Both the position numbers and the translations under genes were made by a program. Below, in pieces: positions 33,777-43,058 of a stretch of DNA of 64,000 nt (the stretch's first letter is position 1; each line of letters begins with the position of its first letter). The notes under the pieces were generated by a model. That model ran no database searches. It worked only from the letters and a program-made list of their open reading frames with translations, and had not been told where the DNA came from. The stretch is taken from assembly GCF_001270265.1 (NCBI RefSeq), contig NZ_LGAP01000007.1:1-64000 (forward strand). Direction: 5' to 3'. This DNA is from Ensifer adhaerens. Lineage in GTDB: Bacteria; Pseudomonadota; Alphaproteobacteria; Rhizobiales; Rhizobiaceae.

Positions 33777-35498
33777 TCAGAGTTCAAGTTGCCAGATCGT
33801 GGCGGCAGCAATGTTGCCCGCCGGCGCTGACAGGCGTGCCGAGCGCACGCCGGTGAAGCCTGGCAGACGCTTCGTCCCCGTCCAGCGACCGTTGTCGGCG
33901 AAGACCTCAATGGAGCCGACATCGAGGAAGATACGCAGCGTCGACGGTTGCGCACCGACGGCGATGTAGCGCGGTGTCTCCTTGCCGTTCGGCGGGTCGT
34001 AGCGGATGACCAGGCCCTCCGGGCCGAGCTGCACGCCGAGGCCGACGGCCGGATGGTCAAGCTCGAGATGGAATGCCGCACCTGGAGTTGCGAGCTCGAT
34101 TACGATCTCGACCGCTCCGTTGCCGAGGCTGATAGGCGCCTGCCCCTTGAGTTTGCTGTCGTCGATCAGACCCCGGCGCAGTGTTGCGACTGTTTCGACC
34201 GGGGGCGTCAGCAGTGCGTTCTGCTCCAGCAGCAGCTGCCGAGGCAGCGTCATTGCCGTTGGAAAGTCGATTTTTTTTGAGACCTCGGTCCAGTTTGCAA
34301 GCCAGGCGATGCCGATCGGCCCGGATCGATCCACAAATGCCTGGAAAGCATAGGCGTCGGTCGCGAAATCCAGCTCCTGCTCGAACTCCTTGACGAAGGT
34401 GAGGCCATCGAAGCGGCCGACAGTTGCAGCCGTGATGTTGCGGCGCCCCGTTTGCGGATCGCGGCTCGTCAGCAACCCGAAGATGAGAGCCCAGCGCGTT
34501 TCCGGATCTTCGGCCGGCCCGTCAAGCGGCACGATGCAAGGGCACTCCGCCGCCGTCATCCCGAACCGGTCCTCCCGGTGCAGAATGCCGATGAAGGTCC
34601 AGTCGGAGGCGCCGTCCGGGTCGCCGCTTTCATAGAGCAAAACGACGCCGCCGGCGCGGTCGCGGCTGCCCACAAGCATCTTCCAGCGACCGTCCGGGCC
34701 CTTGAAGACATAGGGGTCGCGGAAGTCGAGCGTCAGGTCGAGACCGGCCGGCCGCTCAGGAAGAATGATCTTTTCGGCGCCAGCCGTGATCTGATCCCGC
34801 GACACGGCCGTCAATTGGATCTGCTCTTCGGGTTCCCGATCCTTGACCTGCTCGGTGAAGAAGACCCGGATACCGGGTTCACTCGACGACAGCGGAATGG
34901 CCGAGCCCGAAAACGCCCCGCCGCGACCATCGGCGCGCACCGAGAGGTCCGCCGAGGGAAACAGGAAGATCGGCAGATGTCGCCAATGAACGTAGTCTTG
35001 CGATACCGCATGGCCCCAATGCATGGTGTTCCAGCGCAGGCTGTGCGGATAGTGCTGGTAGAAGAGATGGACATGGTCGCCGAAGCGGCCAAACCCGTTG
35101 GGATCGTTCATCCATCCGAAGGGTGGGCGGAAATGGTAGCTCCCGGCGACCGTCGGTGCCGCATTTTCCCGGCTGCTGTGCAGGATCTGAATGCCCTTGC
35201 TGAGGACATCCTGCTGCTGAAAGGCATAGGCAACGGAGACTACCGTTGTGGTTGGGTCATAGGCGAGGACCGCTTGACCGCCCTCTTCCAGTTCCAGGCT
35301 ATGCTGCTCGAACTCGTCAGCGTTGGAAACCACCAGACGGCTGATTTCACGATCGGCCACGCACGCTGAGATCTCGGCCGGTGCTCCTGTCTGTGTTGCC
35401 TTCAGCCAGATGTGGATCGTGGTCGCATCCGCAAGGACTGCGCTGATCGTCTCGATTTCTCCGGCGTGAGCGGGAGCGGTATTTGCATGCGTTGTCAT
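33777..35498 (-). CDS. Beta-fructofuranosidase / levanase-type glycoside hydrolase family 32
   Basis: A 573-residue GH32 enzyme. A roughly 120-residue N-terminal beta-rich extension precedes the five-bladed propeller. The nucleophile Asp132 is in WMNDPNG, the transition-state stabiliser Asp261 in RDP and the acid/base Glu318 in the EC motif (AAECP). A C-terminal beta-sandwich begins near residue 430. No signal peptide, so it hydrolyses imported sucrose, inulo-oligosaccharides or levan fragments in the cytoplasm. The family covers invertase, inulinase and levanase activities and I cannot separate these. It is encoded inside the ABC operon, three bases after the preceding permease gene. Confidence 0.88.
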   Translation of the reverse strand: MTTHANTAPAHAGEIETISAVLADATTIHIWLKATQTGAPAEISACVADREISRLVVSNADEFEQHSLELEEGGQAVLAYDPTTTVVSVAYAFQQQDVLSKGIQILHSSRENAAPTVAGSYHFRPPFGWMNDPNGFGRFGDHVHLFYQHYPHSLRWNTMHWGHAVSQDYVHWRHLPIFLFPSADLSVRADGRGGAFSGSAIPLSSSEPGIRVFFTEQVKDREPEEQIQLTAVSRDQITAGAEKIILPERPAGLDLTLDFRDPYVFKGPDGRWKMLVGSRDRAGGVVLLYESGDPDGASDWTFIGILHREDRFGMTAAECPCIVPLDGPAEDPETRWALIFGLLTSRDPQTGRRNITAATVGRFDGLTFVKEFEQELDFATDAYAFQAFVDRSGPIGIAWLANWTEVSKKIDFPTAMTLPRQLLLEQNALLTPPVETVATLRRGLIDDSKLKGQAPISLGNGAVEIVIELATPGAAFHLELDHPAVGLGVQLGPEGLVIRYDPPNGKETPRYIAVGAQPSTLRIFLDVGSIEVFADNGRWTGTKRLPGFTGVRSARLSAPAGNIAAATIWQLEL

Positions 35499-35501
35499 TG
35501 A

Positions 35502-36395
35502 TCAACCTTTCACGGCCGAGCCAACGAAGGAACTGACGAACCAGCGCTGGAAGGCAAGATAGAGGGCGAGGATCGGCAGCATCATCAATACCGACGCAGC
35601 CATGGCGCGATCCCAATAGATGCTGTCCTGACCGAAGAACGTGGCGATCGCGACGGCGATCGGCCGTGCGTAATCGGTTTGGGTGACGAGGATCGGCCAA
35701 AGATACTGGTTCCAACTCTCGATCCCCATCAGGATCGAAACGGTGGCAAGTGCTGGCAGGCTGAGCGGCAGGAAAATCGACCGATAGATGCGGAAGATCG
35801 ACGCGCCGTCGATCTGCGCCGCTTCGAAGAGCTCCTTCGGAAGCTGCGCGAAGAACTGGTAGAAGAGGAAGATATAGAGCGGACTGGCGATCCAGGGCAC
35901 GATCTGCACCGCGAATGTATCTGTCATGCCGGCGCGCGATACCATGATGACGAGCGGCATGATGATACTTTCCTGGGGGATCACGTAGAGAGCAATAACC
36001 AGCGACAGGATCAGCGCGCGGCCGCGCACGGAACCCCAGGCAAGAACGAATCCTGCCATGGAATTGACGATCAGGCCCGAACCGACCGTCAACGCGAGGA
36101 TGATCAGCGAGTTCAGCAGATAGCGCCCGAAGGCGAGCTCGCCGGAGAAATTGCCGACCTCCGCGAAATTGGCGAGTGTCGGATCGGACACCCAGAACGC
36201 CCTGAAGCTCCCCATGTCGGCCAGGATCTGAAAACGATCGTCCTTCAGGCTGGCGATCAGCAGCATGAACAAGGGCGACACGATGACGAGCGCGATCACA
36301 AGGATGCAGGCCGTCTGGACGATGCGCAGAGAACCGACAGCCGAGCGGGTGCGGGTCATCTGCGCCTGCGGTGTGGAGATTGCGATATCAGACAT
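35502..36395 (-). CDS. Sugar ABC transporter permease 2 (MalG-like)
   Basis: A 297-residue inner-membrane permease with six predicted helices; the EAA loop reads LFEAAQIDGASIFRIYRSIFLPLSLP near residues 205-230. The start overlaps the end of the first permease gene by eight bases. It works with the first permease (36388-37323), binding protein and ATPase to import the substrate of the GH32 enzyme. Confidence 0.9.
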   Translation of the reverse strand: MSDIAISTPQAQMTRTRSAVGSLRIVQTACILVIALVIVSPLFMLLIASLKDDRFQILADMGSFRAFWVSDPTLANFAEVGNFSGELAFGRYLLNSLIILALTVGSGLIVNSMAGFVLAWGSVRGRALILSLVIALYVIPQESIIMPLVIMVSRAGMTDTFAVQIVPWIASPLYIFLFYQFFAQLPKELFEAAQIDGASIFRIYRSIFLPLSLPALATVSILMGIESWNQYLWPILVTQTDYARPIAVAIATFFGQDSIYWDRAMAASVLMMLPILALYLAFQRWFVSSFVGSAVKG

Positions 36396-37323
36396 CGAAA
36401 CGCCTCAGAAGTTGACGCTGAAGCAGCGCGATAACGAGAACGATGAGAAAGAGAATGACCGATACGGCCGAGGCATAACCGAGCTTCTGCTCCTCGAAGC
36501 CCGAACGGACCATGTAATGGACCACTGTCTCCGTGCTGCTTTTCGGGCCGCCTTGGGTCAGGATGGCAACCTGCGTATAGAGCTTGAATGCCTGGATTGT
36601 CGTAATCACCAGCACGAAGACATGGGTCGGCCGCAAGCCCGGCATTGTCACATGCCAGAAGCGCTGCAGCGCGTTTGCGCCGTCGATCCGGGCTGCGTCG
36701 TAGAGCTCATCCGGTATAGACTGAAGACCGGCGAGATAGACGATCATCTGGAAGCCGTAGGCCTGCCAGGCCGATAGCAGCACGATCGAGAACATTGCCC
36801 AGTTCGGATCCCCGAGCCAGTCGATTGGTTCAATGGTCCCGCCCGACAGGAAACCGATCACCTGGTTGAATGGTCCGGTTGGGTACTGAAACAGCGTTCC
36901 CCAGATGACGCAGACGACGACCATCGACGTGATCGCAGGCAGGAAGAACAGCCCGCGAAAGAGATTTTGAAACGGCATCTTCTGGTGCAGCAGCAGCGCG
37001 GTGGCAAACGCCAGGCCGCACTGCACCGGCAGGATCCAGAAGGTGAAGCGCGAGACGTTCCAGAGCGATGTCCAGAACAGATCATCTTTAAGGATGCGCA
37101 GGAAGTTACCGAAGCCGACGAAGCGGACCGGCGTTGGCCGCGGCACCAGCGGCTGGTTGGTCATCGCCGTCCAGAAAGACAACAGGAACGGGACGATCAG
37201 GAAAATCGTCAGCAGCGCCACCGCCGGCGCAAGCATGCCCATCTCCTGAAACAGCCGGCTCTTGTCCCGGCGCCAGGCGGGACGCGCTGCAACCGCCGGC
37301 TCGGCTGATTGTTGCAATGTCAT
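36388..37323 (-). CDS. Sugar ABC transporter permease 1 (MalF-like)
   Basis: A 311-residue permease with six helices and a cytoplasmic N-terminus of about 25 residues. The EAA-type loop DELYDAARIDGANALQRFWHVTMPGLRP lies near residues 210-240. A run of GGA triplets forms a strong ribosome site before the ATG at 37323. The gene is 99 bases downstream of the binding protein gene. Confidence 0.9.
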   Translation of the reverse strand: MTLQQSAEPAVAARPAWRRDKSRLFQEMGMLAPAVALLTIFLIVPFLLSFWTAMTNQPLVPRPTPVRFVGFGNFLRILKDDLFWTSLWNVSRFTFWILPVQCGLAFATALLLHQKMPFQNLFRGLFFLPAITSMVVVCVIWGTLFQYPTGPFNQVIGFLSGGTIEPIDWLGDPNWAMFSIVLLSAWQAYGFQMIVYLAGLQSIPDELYDAARIDGANALQRFWHVTMPGLRPTHVFVLVITTIQAFKLYTQVAILTQGGPKSSTETVVHYMVRSGFEEQKLGYASAVSVILFLIVLVIALLQRQLLRRFDV

Positions 37324-37422
37324 ACTCTCCTCCTCCTCCTCACATCAATATGCGGGGCCGGTGACGGGCCCGATGGCGGCAGATCCTTTGTGGCCCCGTC
37401 ATCGTGGCCCGTCTCCGGTTGT

Positions 37423-38718
37423 TTATTGCTGCTCGTCGAAGGGCGGGTAGCCGTCGTTTTCCTCGATGTCCTCATCGATCTTGGCTGCCGCCGCGGACAA
37501 TGCTGTCTTGGCGTCACCGCCATTGAAGATCTCATCCACCGCCTGCATGAAGGTAGACGTGATCACGGGATAGGCGGGGTGCGGGGGACGCGCGACCGCG
37601 GTCTTGGACGCCTGTTCGAATGCAACGGCGAGCGGACCGCCGGTGTCGTACAAGGGCGATGCCGCCGCGAAGCTCTTCAGACCCGGATAGCCGGAATCGG
37701 CCGTCGCATAATCACGATAAAGCTTGTCCTTCAGCATGAAGCTGACGAACTTGCCGGCGATGTCCGGATGCTCGGAGGCCGTGGTGATGCCCCAGATCCA
37801 GGTACCGTTGGGGCTTGCGCCCTTCGGTCCGAACTTCGGCAGCGGCATGACGACGATGTCGTCCTTCATCGAGGCGGCTGCTTCCGCATAGAACCAGTGG
37901 CCGCCGAGCGCGAGGGCCGCCGGATGGCCTTCGGCGAAGAACTGGTTGGTGCCGGAGGATTGCGGCACGACCCAGCCATTCTTGACCCAGGTCTGCATCA
38001 TCGTCAGGGCTTTGACGCACGCGTCGCTATCAAGGGTGCCGGTCGATTTCCAGGTCGTGCGATCGATCAGGTCGCAGCCTGCCGACTGCAGGATCGGGCC
38101 GTAGGCGTAGGTGATCCATTCGGTCTTGATGCCGTAGCCGCGAAACGTGTCGATCGGCCACTTGACGCCATCGACCTTGGCGAGCTTTTCGAGGTAGCCT
38201 TCAAATTCCTCCTGTGTCCAGGCATCGTCCACCGACTTCGGAATGCGGGCGCCGATCGCTTCGAGATACTTCCTGTTGCCGTAGAGTACGACCGAGGAAT
38301 CGGTCAGGCCGATCGCATAGAGATCCTTGTCGATCGGATAAGTGCCCTGGGCGATGTTCGATGCGGTCATGTCATCGAGCACATCCTGATCGATGAGAGG
38401 CTTGATCGGCTGCAGATAGCCGGACCAGACATAGTTGGCGAGAAACGGCGCATCGAGCTCCATGACGTCGGGCAGTTGCTTGGACATGACCGCGGCGCTG
38501 AATTTTTCATTGTAAGCGTCGTGCGGCGCGTAGATCAGCTCGACATCCACGTCCGGATTGGCCGCCTCGAAACGTTTGGCGACCTCGCCATAGGTCGAAA
38601 CCCAACCCGGATCGCCTTGATGCATGACATGAAGGACGGTTTTCGCCTCGGCAGTCACGCCTGCGGCCGCAAGGGCCACCGACGCCATCAACATTGAAAG
38701 TAAACGTTTACCCATCAT
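37423..38718 (-). CDS. Sugar ABC transporter binding protein of the fructoside system
   Basis: A 431-residue family 1 solute-binding protein with a signal peptide (about residues 1-25, ending TAEAK). Motifs include VLHVMHQGDPGWVSTYGEVAKRFE, the middle TDSSVVLYGNRKYLEAIGARIP and the C-terminal YPVITSTFMQAVDEIF. It should present a fructose-containing oligosaccharide to the permeases. The ATG at 38718 follows AGGAG. Codons 3-6 contain the palindrome GTAAACGTTTAC, a likely binding site for the LacI-type regulator encoded 40 bases upstream. Confidence 0.87.
   Translation of the reverse strand: MMGKRLLSMLMASVALAAAGVTAEAKTVLHVMHQGDPGWVSTYGEVAKRFEAANPDVDVELIYAPHDAYNEKFSAAVMSKQLPDVMELDAPFLANYVWSGYLQPIKPLIDQDVLDDMTASNIAQGTYPIDKDLYAIGLTDSSVVLYGNRKYLEAIGARIPKSVDDAWTQEEFEGYLEKLAKVDGVKWPIDTFRGYGIKTEWITYAYGPILQSAGCDLIDRTTWKSTGTLDSDACVKALTMMQTWVKNGWVVPQSSGTNQFFAEGHPAALALGGHWFYAEAAASMKDDIVVMPLPKFGPKGASPNGTWIWGITTASEHPDIAGKFVSFMLKDKLYRDYATADSGYPGLKSFAAASPLYDTGGPLAVAFEQASKTAVARPPHPAYPVITSTFMQAVDEIFNGGDAKTALSAAAAKIDEDIEENDGYPPFDEQQ
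38700..38711. promoter_or_regulatory. Likely LacI-type operator inside the start of the binding-protein gene
   Basis: GTAAACGTTTAC is a perfect 12-base palindrome with the central CG usual for LacI-family sites. It overlaps codons 3-6 of the gene starting at 38718. A similar site (GTAACCGTTAAC on the minus strand) precedes the regulator gene. Confidence 0.6.
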
Positions 38719-38757
38719 TGTAACTCCTCCTCGACAGGGTTTGGTTTTTCAGTTTGA

Positions 38758-39762
38758 TCAGACGGATGAGCGCTCCACCAACTGGAACGCGAGTTTGCGC
38801 ACCTCGCCGGGGGCGGCATTTTCTGAAAGCAGAATGTCTGCCGCCATGCGGCCCATGGCACGGTGCGGCAGAGCCATGGTCGTCAACGGTGGATCGAGCC
38901 TGGAAGCAATGTCCACCTGATTGTCGAAGCTTGCGACGGCAACGTCATCCGGAATCTGCGCACCGACCCGACGCAGCGCGGCGTAGACTTCCATCGCGAC
39001 ACGGTCGTTACCGCAAAGGATCGCATCCGGACGCTCCGGGCCATCCATCAGCGCGGTTACATGTGAAAGAACAAGGCTGTGGGCCCTATCGCTATAGATC
39101 GCCCGGCGGACCGCCGGCAGAACGCGGGCACGATCTCCGTCGAGCCCGGCTTCGCCGAGTGCGCGCCGGAAGCCGGCTTCACGCAACTCTCCCGCCAGAA
39201 GCCCCGGCAGGTTGATGAAGGCAATATTCCGCCGGCCAGCCTCAATCAGATAGCTGGTGATCTCGTGAGCCGCACCGATCTCGTCCGGCACCAGCGACGT
39301 CACCTTGTCATTGGCCTCACGGCAATTGATCATCACGCCGACCGTCTCTGCGAACTCCGCCGGAAGCGATACCGTCTTGTGATACATCGCCGCGTAGGCA
39401 ATTGCGCGTGGGCGGAAGCGGCGCACCTCCTCCAGTACCGAGGCCACATCGCGGCCGCCGCCGAGCGTCATGGCAAAGACCGCCATGTCGGAGGCGCGCG
39501 CAGCACCGTCCAGTCCACGGATGATCTCGGTGGCAAACGGTGAGGTGATCAGGTCATCGGCAACGACCCCGATCAGCGGCATCCAACCCTGTCGCATGCC
39601 GCGCGCGGCCAAGTTGGTGACATAACCCAACTCCTCGGCGATCTCCTTGATGCGTAGTCGCGTTTGTTCCGACATCCGCGCCGAGCCGCCGTGCAACGCA
39701 CCCGAAACGGTCTTGATGGAAACGCCGGCGCGCTCCGCAATGTCGCTCAATGACGTTGTCAC
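38758..39762 (-). CDS. LacI-family transcriptional regulator of the fructoside ABC operon
   Basis: A 334-residue LacI-type regulator. The N-terminal HTH reads SLSDIAERAGVSIKTVSGALHG (residues 4-25), and the sensor domain contains AILCGNDRVAMEVYAALRRVG and DDVAVASFDNQVDIASRLDPPLTTM. It is transcribed first in the operon, 39 bases before the binding protein gene. Palindromes related to GTAAnCGTTnAC lie at its own promoter and at the start of the next gene, so it probably represses itself and the operon until the imported sugar or a derivative binds. Confidence 0.87.
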   Translation of the reverse strand: MTTSLSDIAERAGVSIKTVSGALHGGSARMSEQTRLRIKEIAEELGYVTNLAARGMRQGWMPLIGVVADDLITSPFATEIIRGLDGAARASDMAVFAMTLGGGRDVASVLEEVRRFRPRAIAYAAMYHKTVSLPAEFAETVGVMINCREANDKVTSLVPDEIGAAHEITSYLIEAGRRNIAFINLPGLLAGELREAGFRRALGEAGLDGDRARVLPAVRRAIYSDRAHSLVLSHVTALMDGPERPDAILCGNDRVAMEVYAALRRVGAQIPDDVAVASFDNQVDIASRLDPPLTTMALPHRAMGRMAADILLSENAAPGEVRKLAFQLVERSSV

Positions 39763-39775
39763 GGGCAGTCCTTGG

Positions 39776-39787
39776 GTTAACGGTTAC
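39776..39787. promoter_or_regulatory. Likely autoregulatory LacI-type operator
   Basis: GTTAACGGTTAC on the plus strand (GTAACCGTTAAC on the minus) is a near-palindrome matching the GTAAACGTTTAC site at 38700 in ten of twelve positions. It lies 14 bases upstream of the regulator's start codon at 39762. Confidence 0.55.
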
Positions 39788-39930
39788 CCATCTCTACTCG
39801 ATCGGTGTCCTTGAGTCAATCTTGGGTGTTGAATGACCTGCAAGAGCGCTTGCGAAAAGGCAATCATCACCCCTGCCCCACCGAGACATATGCGCACATT
39901 TCTTTTCGGCACGTCAGGCAAACGAACAAA

Positions 39931-39962
39931 GGAAAACCCCGAAACTGGGAGGTTCCGGGGCT
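39931..39962 (-). terminator. Intrinsic terminator of the alpha-galactoside operon
   Basis: On the minus strand CCCCGGAAC and GTTTCGGGG form a stem with one mismatch and a short loop, followed by TTTTCC. It lies 28 bases beyond the stop of the gene ending at 39990. Confidence 0.6.
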
Positions 39963-39989
39963 TCCTCGCCGCGCGACCGGGAGAAAAAG

Positions 39990-41360
39990 CTACGCGGCGT
40001 GAACCTTTCTTGCGCTTCGCGCCCATTCCGGGATCCAGTTGCCGTGAGCGGCGAGCAGGTCATCGGTAAGCGACCAGATCTGGTCGAGATCGAGCTCGGC
40101 GGCCGTGTGCGGATCCATCATCGCTGCATGATAGAGGTGTTCACGGTTCTCGGTCATCATGGCGGCGACCGTCAGTTCCTGCACGTTGATATTGGTGCGG
40201 ATCAGCGCGGTGAGCTGCGGCGGGAGATCGCCGATAAAGGTCGGCTGTATGCCGTTCTCGTCGACGAGGCACGGCACTTCGGCCGCGCAATTGTCGGGCA
40301 GGGAGGTGATGCAGCCATTGTTGCGCAGGTTGCCGTAGATGACCGAGGGCTCGCCCGTCCAGACGGAATTCATGATCGAGGAGGCATATTCCTTCGACGG
40401 CTTGACCTCGATCTTGTCGGCAGATCGATAGGCGGCCGCCTGCCCCTTCCACCGCTCGACCTGCTCGATGCAGCGCTTGGGATATTCGTCGAGGGGGATG
40501 CCGAACTTTTCGATCAGATCGTCGCGCCCTTCCTTGATGAAGTAGGGCGTATATTCGGCGAAGTGCTCCGAGCTTTCGGTGACGAAATACCCGAGCCGCG
40601 TCATCATTTCATAGCGCACCTTGTTCGGGCAGCGCGGGTTCCAGCCGGGCTTGGGCGCGCGACCCTCGCGGTAGGCGCGCAGTAGATCGGGATAAAGGTT
40701 GCGGTAGGATCCATCCGGCTGGCGGTGCTCGAACTTGAGGAAGAACGCCATGTGGTTGATGCCGGCCGAGCGGTAGCGGATCTCCTCGTAAGGGATGTTC
40801 AGATCCTCGGCGAGCTCCATCGCCGTGCCCTGAACCGAGTGGCAGAGACCGACCTGCTTGATATGAGGGTACTTCTCGGCGATCGCCCAGGTGTTGATCG
40901 CCATCGGGTTGACGTATTGAAGCAGGATTGCCTCGGGGCAGACCTCGGTCATGTCGGCGCAGATGCTCCAAAGATGCGGCACCGTGCGCAGGCCGCGCAT
41001 GATGCCGCCAACGCCAAGCGTGTCGGCGATCGTCTGACGCAGGCCATACTTCTTCGGCACCTCGAAATCCGTGACCGTGCAGGGCTCGTAGCCGCCGATC
41101 TGAAAAGCGACGACGACGAAATCGGCGCCGTCGAGAGCCTTGCGCTGGTTGGCGTGCAGCTCGATGGTCGCTTTGACGCCGAGCGTCGAGATCAGCTTGC
41201 GGACGACGACCTCGCTTTCCTCGAGCCGCTGCGGATTGATGTCCATCAGCGCGATCCTTGCGCCCGACAGGGCCGGACGCTGCAGCACGTCGCCGATGAT
41301 GTTCTTCATGAACACGGTCGAGCCGGCGCCGATGAAGGTGATCTTGGGTTGTCTCGTCAT
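39990..41360 (-). CDS. melA: Alpha-galactosidase, glycoside hydrolase family 4 (E. coli MelA type)
   Basis: A 456-residue GH4 enzyme that follows the E. coli MelA pattern closely. NAD-binding starts at ITFIGAGSTVFMKN (residues 7-20), the IGGYEPCTVTDFEVP block is near 88, the metal ligand Cys in GLCHSVQG near 172 and its partner His in GINHMAFF near 200. GH4 uses NAD and Mn by an oxidation-elimination-addition route. It should cut the galactose from melibiose, raffinose or stachyose after uptake. Last gene of the operon, 17 bases after the ATPase gene. Confidence 0.9.
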   Translation of the reverse strand: MTRQPKITFIGAGSTVFMKNIIGDVLQRPALSGARIALMDINPQRLEESEVVVRKLISTLGVKATIELHANQRKALDGADFVVVAFQIGGYEPCTVTDFEVPKKYGLRQTIADTLGVGGIMRGLRTVPHLWSICADMTEVCPEAILLQYVNPMAINTWAIAEKYPHIKQVGLCHSVQGTAMELAEDLNIPYEEIRYRSAGINHMAFFLKFEHRQPDGSYRNLYPDLLRAYREGRAPKPGWNPRCPNKVRYEMMTRLGYFVTESSEHFAEYTPYFIKEGRDDLIEKFGIPLDEYPKRCIEQVERWKGQAAAYRSADKIEVKPSKEYASSIMNSVWTGEPSVIYGNLRNNGCITSLPDNCAAEVPCLVDENGIQPTFIGDLPPQLTALIRTNINVQELTVAAMMTENREHLYHAAMMDPHTAAELDLDQIWSLTDDLLAAHGNWIPEWARSARKVHAA

Positions 41361-41377
41361 GAAATGCCTCTTTTTTG

Positions 41378-43048
41378 CTAGGCAGCCACTTCGAACGCGG
41401 CTCTGACGAGCCGTTCCGTGTAGGCGGTCTTGGGATTTGAAAGAACGTCTTCGACCGGCCCCTCTTCAACGATCTTGCCGTGCTGCATCACCACCACCCG
41501 GTGGCAAAGTGCGCGCACGACCTTGAGATCGTGGGAGATGAAGAGGTAGCTCAGTCCCTTCTCGTCCTGCAGCTTGCGCAGCAGTTCGATGATCTGTGCC
41601 TGAACCGAGAGATCGAGCGCCGAGGTCGGTTCGTCGAGCAAGATGAACTCGGGCTCCAACGCGATCGCCCGGGCGATCGCGATGCGCTGGCGCTGGCCGC
41701 CTGAAAACTCGTGCGGGAAACGCGACAGGATGTTGATCGGGAGGCCGGCGCTGTTCAGCGCGTCGCGGACCCGCTCCAGCCGCTCGTTGCGGGTGGCGCC
41801 GAGCCTGTTGACGATCAGCCCTTCTTCGATGATCTGGCCGACCGACATGCGCGGATTGAGCGAGGAGAAAGGATCCTGAAAGACGATCTGCATGCGCGAG
41901 CGCAACGGCCGCATTTCGTCGCGGGTCTTGTTCTGGATCGGTTCGCCGTCGAACAGGATTTCCCCGCCTTCGGCGCGCAGCAGCTTAACCAGAGCCTGAC
42001 CGAACGTCGTCTTGCCCGAGCCGGATTCGCCAACAAGGCCCAATGTCTCGTGCCGGTGGAGCTTCAGGCTCAGGCTGTCAACCGCAACCAGCTCCTTGAG
42101 CTGCGGCTTGAAGAAACCGCCCGCCCGCAGCATGAAGGAAACACGTACCGAGCGACCTTCCAGAATGGCAGCCGAATCCGGCGGCATCGGGTTGGCGATG
42201 CCCTTCGGCTCGGAGTTGAGCAGATGGCGCGTATAGGGGTGCTGCGGGTCTCCAAACAGCGCCGCCGTGGTGTTGTGCTCTTTAACCTCGCCGTTCTGCA
42301 TGACATAGACATAGTCGGAGAACTGCCTGACGACGGTCAGATCATGCGTGATCAGGATCACCGCCATGCCGAGCGTCTTCTGCAGATCGCGGATGAGGTT
42401 GAGGATCTGCGCCTGCACCGTGACGTCGAGTGCAGTCGTCGGCTCGTCGGCAATCAACACATCGGGATTGTTGGCGAGCGCCATGGCGATCATGATGCGC
42501 TGCCGCTGGCCGCCCGACAGCTGGTGCGGATACTGGTTGAGACGCGCTTCCGGATCGGGGATCTGAACCTGGCGCAAAAGCTCCAGCGTCCGCTCAGTCG
42601 CCTGCTTGCGGCTCAGCTTCTGATGCACCCGGATTGCTTCGATGATCTGTGCGCCGATGGTGTAGACTGGGTTGAGCGAACTCATCGGCTCCTGGAAAAT
42701 CATCGAGATGCGGTTTCCGCGCAGTGCCCGGCGCTGGCGATCGGAAAGCTTCAGGACATTCTTGCCGTCATAATCGATACTGGAACGCTCCGACACGCTT
42801 GCGCGCTTGGTGAGCAAGCCCATAACGGTGCGGGCTGTCACCGATTTTCCCGAACCGGATTCGCCGACCACTGCGATCGTCTCGCCGCGATAGAGCTGGA
42901 AGGAGACATCTTTCACGGCATCGACCAGGCCGCCTTCGACCTTGAACTTTACCGCCACATGGCGTGCGTCGATAATCGGAGAGCCGATGGCGGCGGCGTG
43001 ATCATGTCGCTGTTCGGGGGCAAGTAAGTTCAAATCCATGAGTGCCAT
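41378..43048 (-). CDS. agpD: ABC transporter ATP-binding protein with two fused ATPase domains (AgpD-like)
   Basis: A 556-residue protein with two complete nucleotide-binding domains of the dipeptide/oligopeptide (DppD-DppF) type. The first (about residues 25-285) carries [19 protein letters not shown] and ADEPTTALD. The second (about 300-550) carries [19 protein letters not shown] and LDEPTSALD. The C-terminal end of each half is typical of oligopeptide-type ATPases. It would drive the AgpABC importer. I chose ATG 43048 (GAGGAGG upstream) over the open frame to 43111, which would overlap agpC. Gene name by position and similarity to the S. meliloti agp locus. Confidence 0.87.
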   Translation of the reverse strand: MALMDLNLLAPEQRHDHAAAIGSPIIDARHVAVKFKVEGGLVDAVKDVSFQLYRGETIAVVGESGSGKSVTARTVMGLLTKRASVSERSSIDYDGKNVLKLSDRQRRALRGNRISMIFQEPMSSLNPVYTIGAQIIEAIRVHQKLSRKQATERTLELLRQVQIPDPEARLNQYPHQLSGGQRQRIMIAMALANNPDVLIADEPTTALDVTVQAQILNLIRDLQKTLGMAVILITHDLTVVRQFSDYVYVMQNGEVKEHNTTAALFGDPQHPYTRHLLNSEPKGIANPMPPDSAAILEGRSVRVSFMLRAGGFFKPQLKELVAVDSLSLKLHRHETLGLVGESGSGKTTFGQALVKLLRAEGGEILFDGEPIQNKTRDEMRPLRSRMQIVFQDPFSSLNPRMSVGQIIEEGLIVNRLGATRNERLERVRDALNSAGLPINILSRFPHEFSGGQRQRIAIARAIALEPEFILLDEPTSALDLSVQAQIIELLRKLQDEKGLSYLFISHDLKVVRALCHRVVVMQHGKIVEEGPVEDVLSNPKTAYTERLVRAAFEVAA

Positions 43049-43058
43049 GAGCGCCTCC

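Noticed and set aside
37309-38697. A 462-residue plus-strand frame
   Set aside because: It mirrors the binding-protein gene at 37423-38718 and lacks a ribosome site or motif.
41711-43027. A 438-residue plus-strand frame
   Set aside because: Antisense shadow of the fused ABC ATPase gene.
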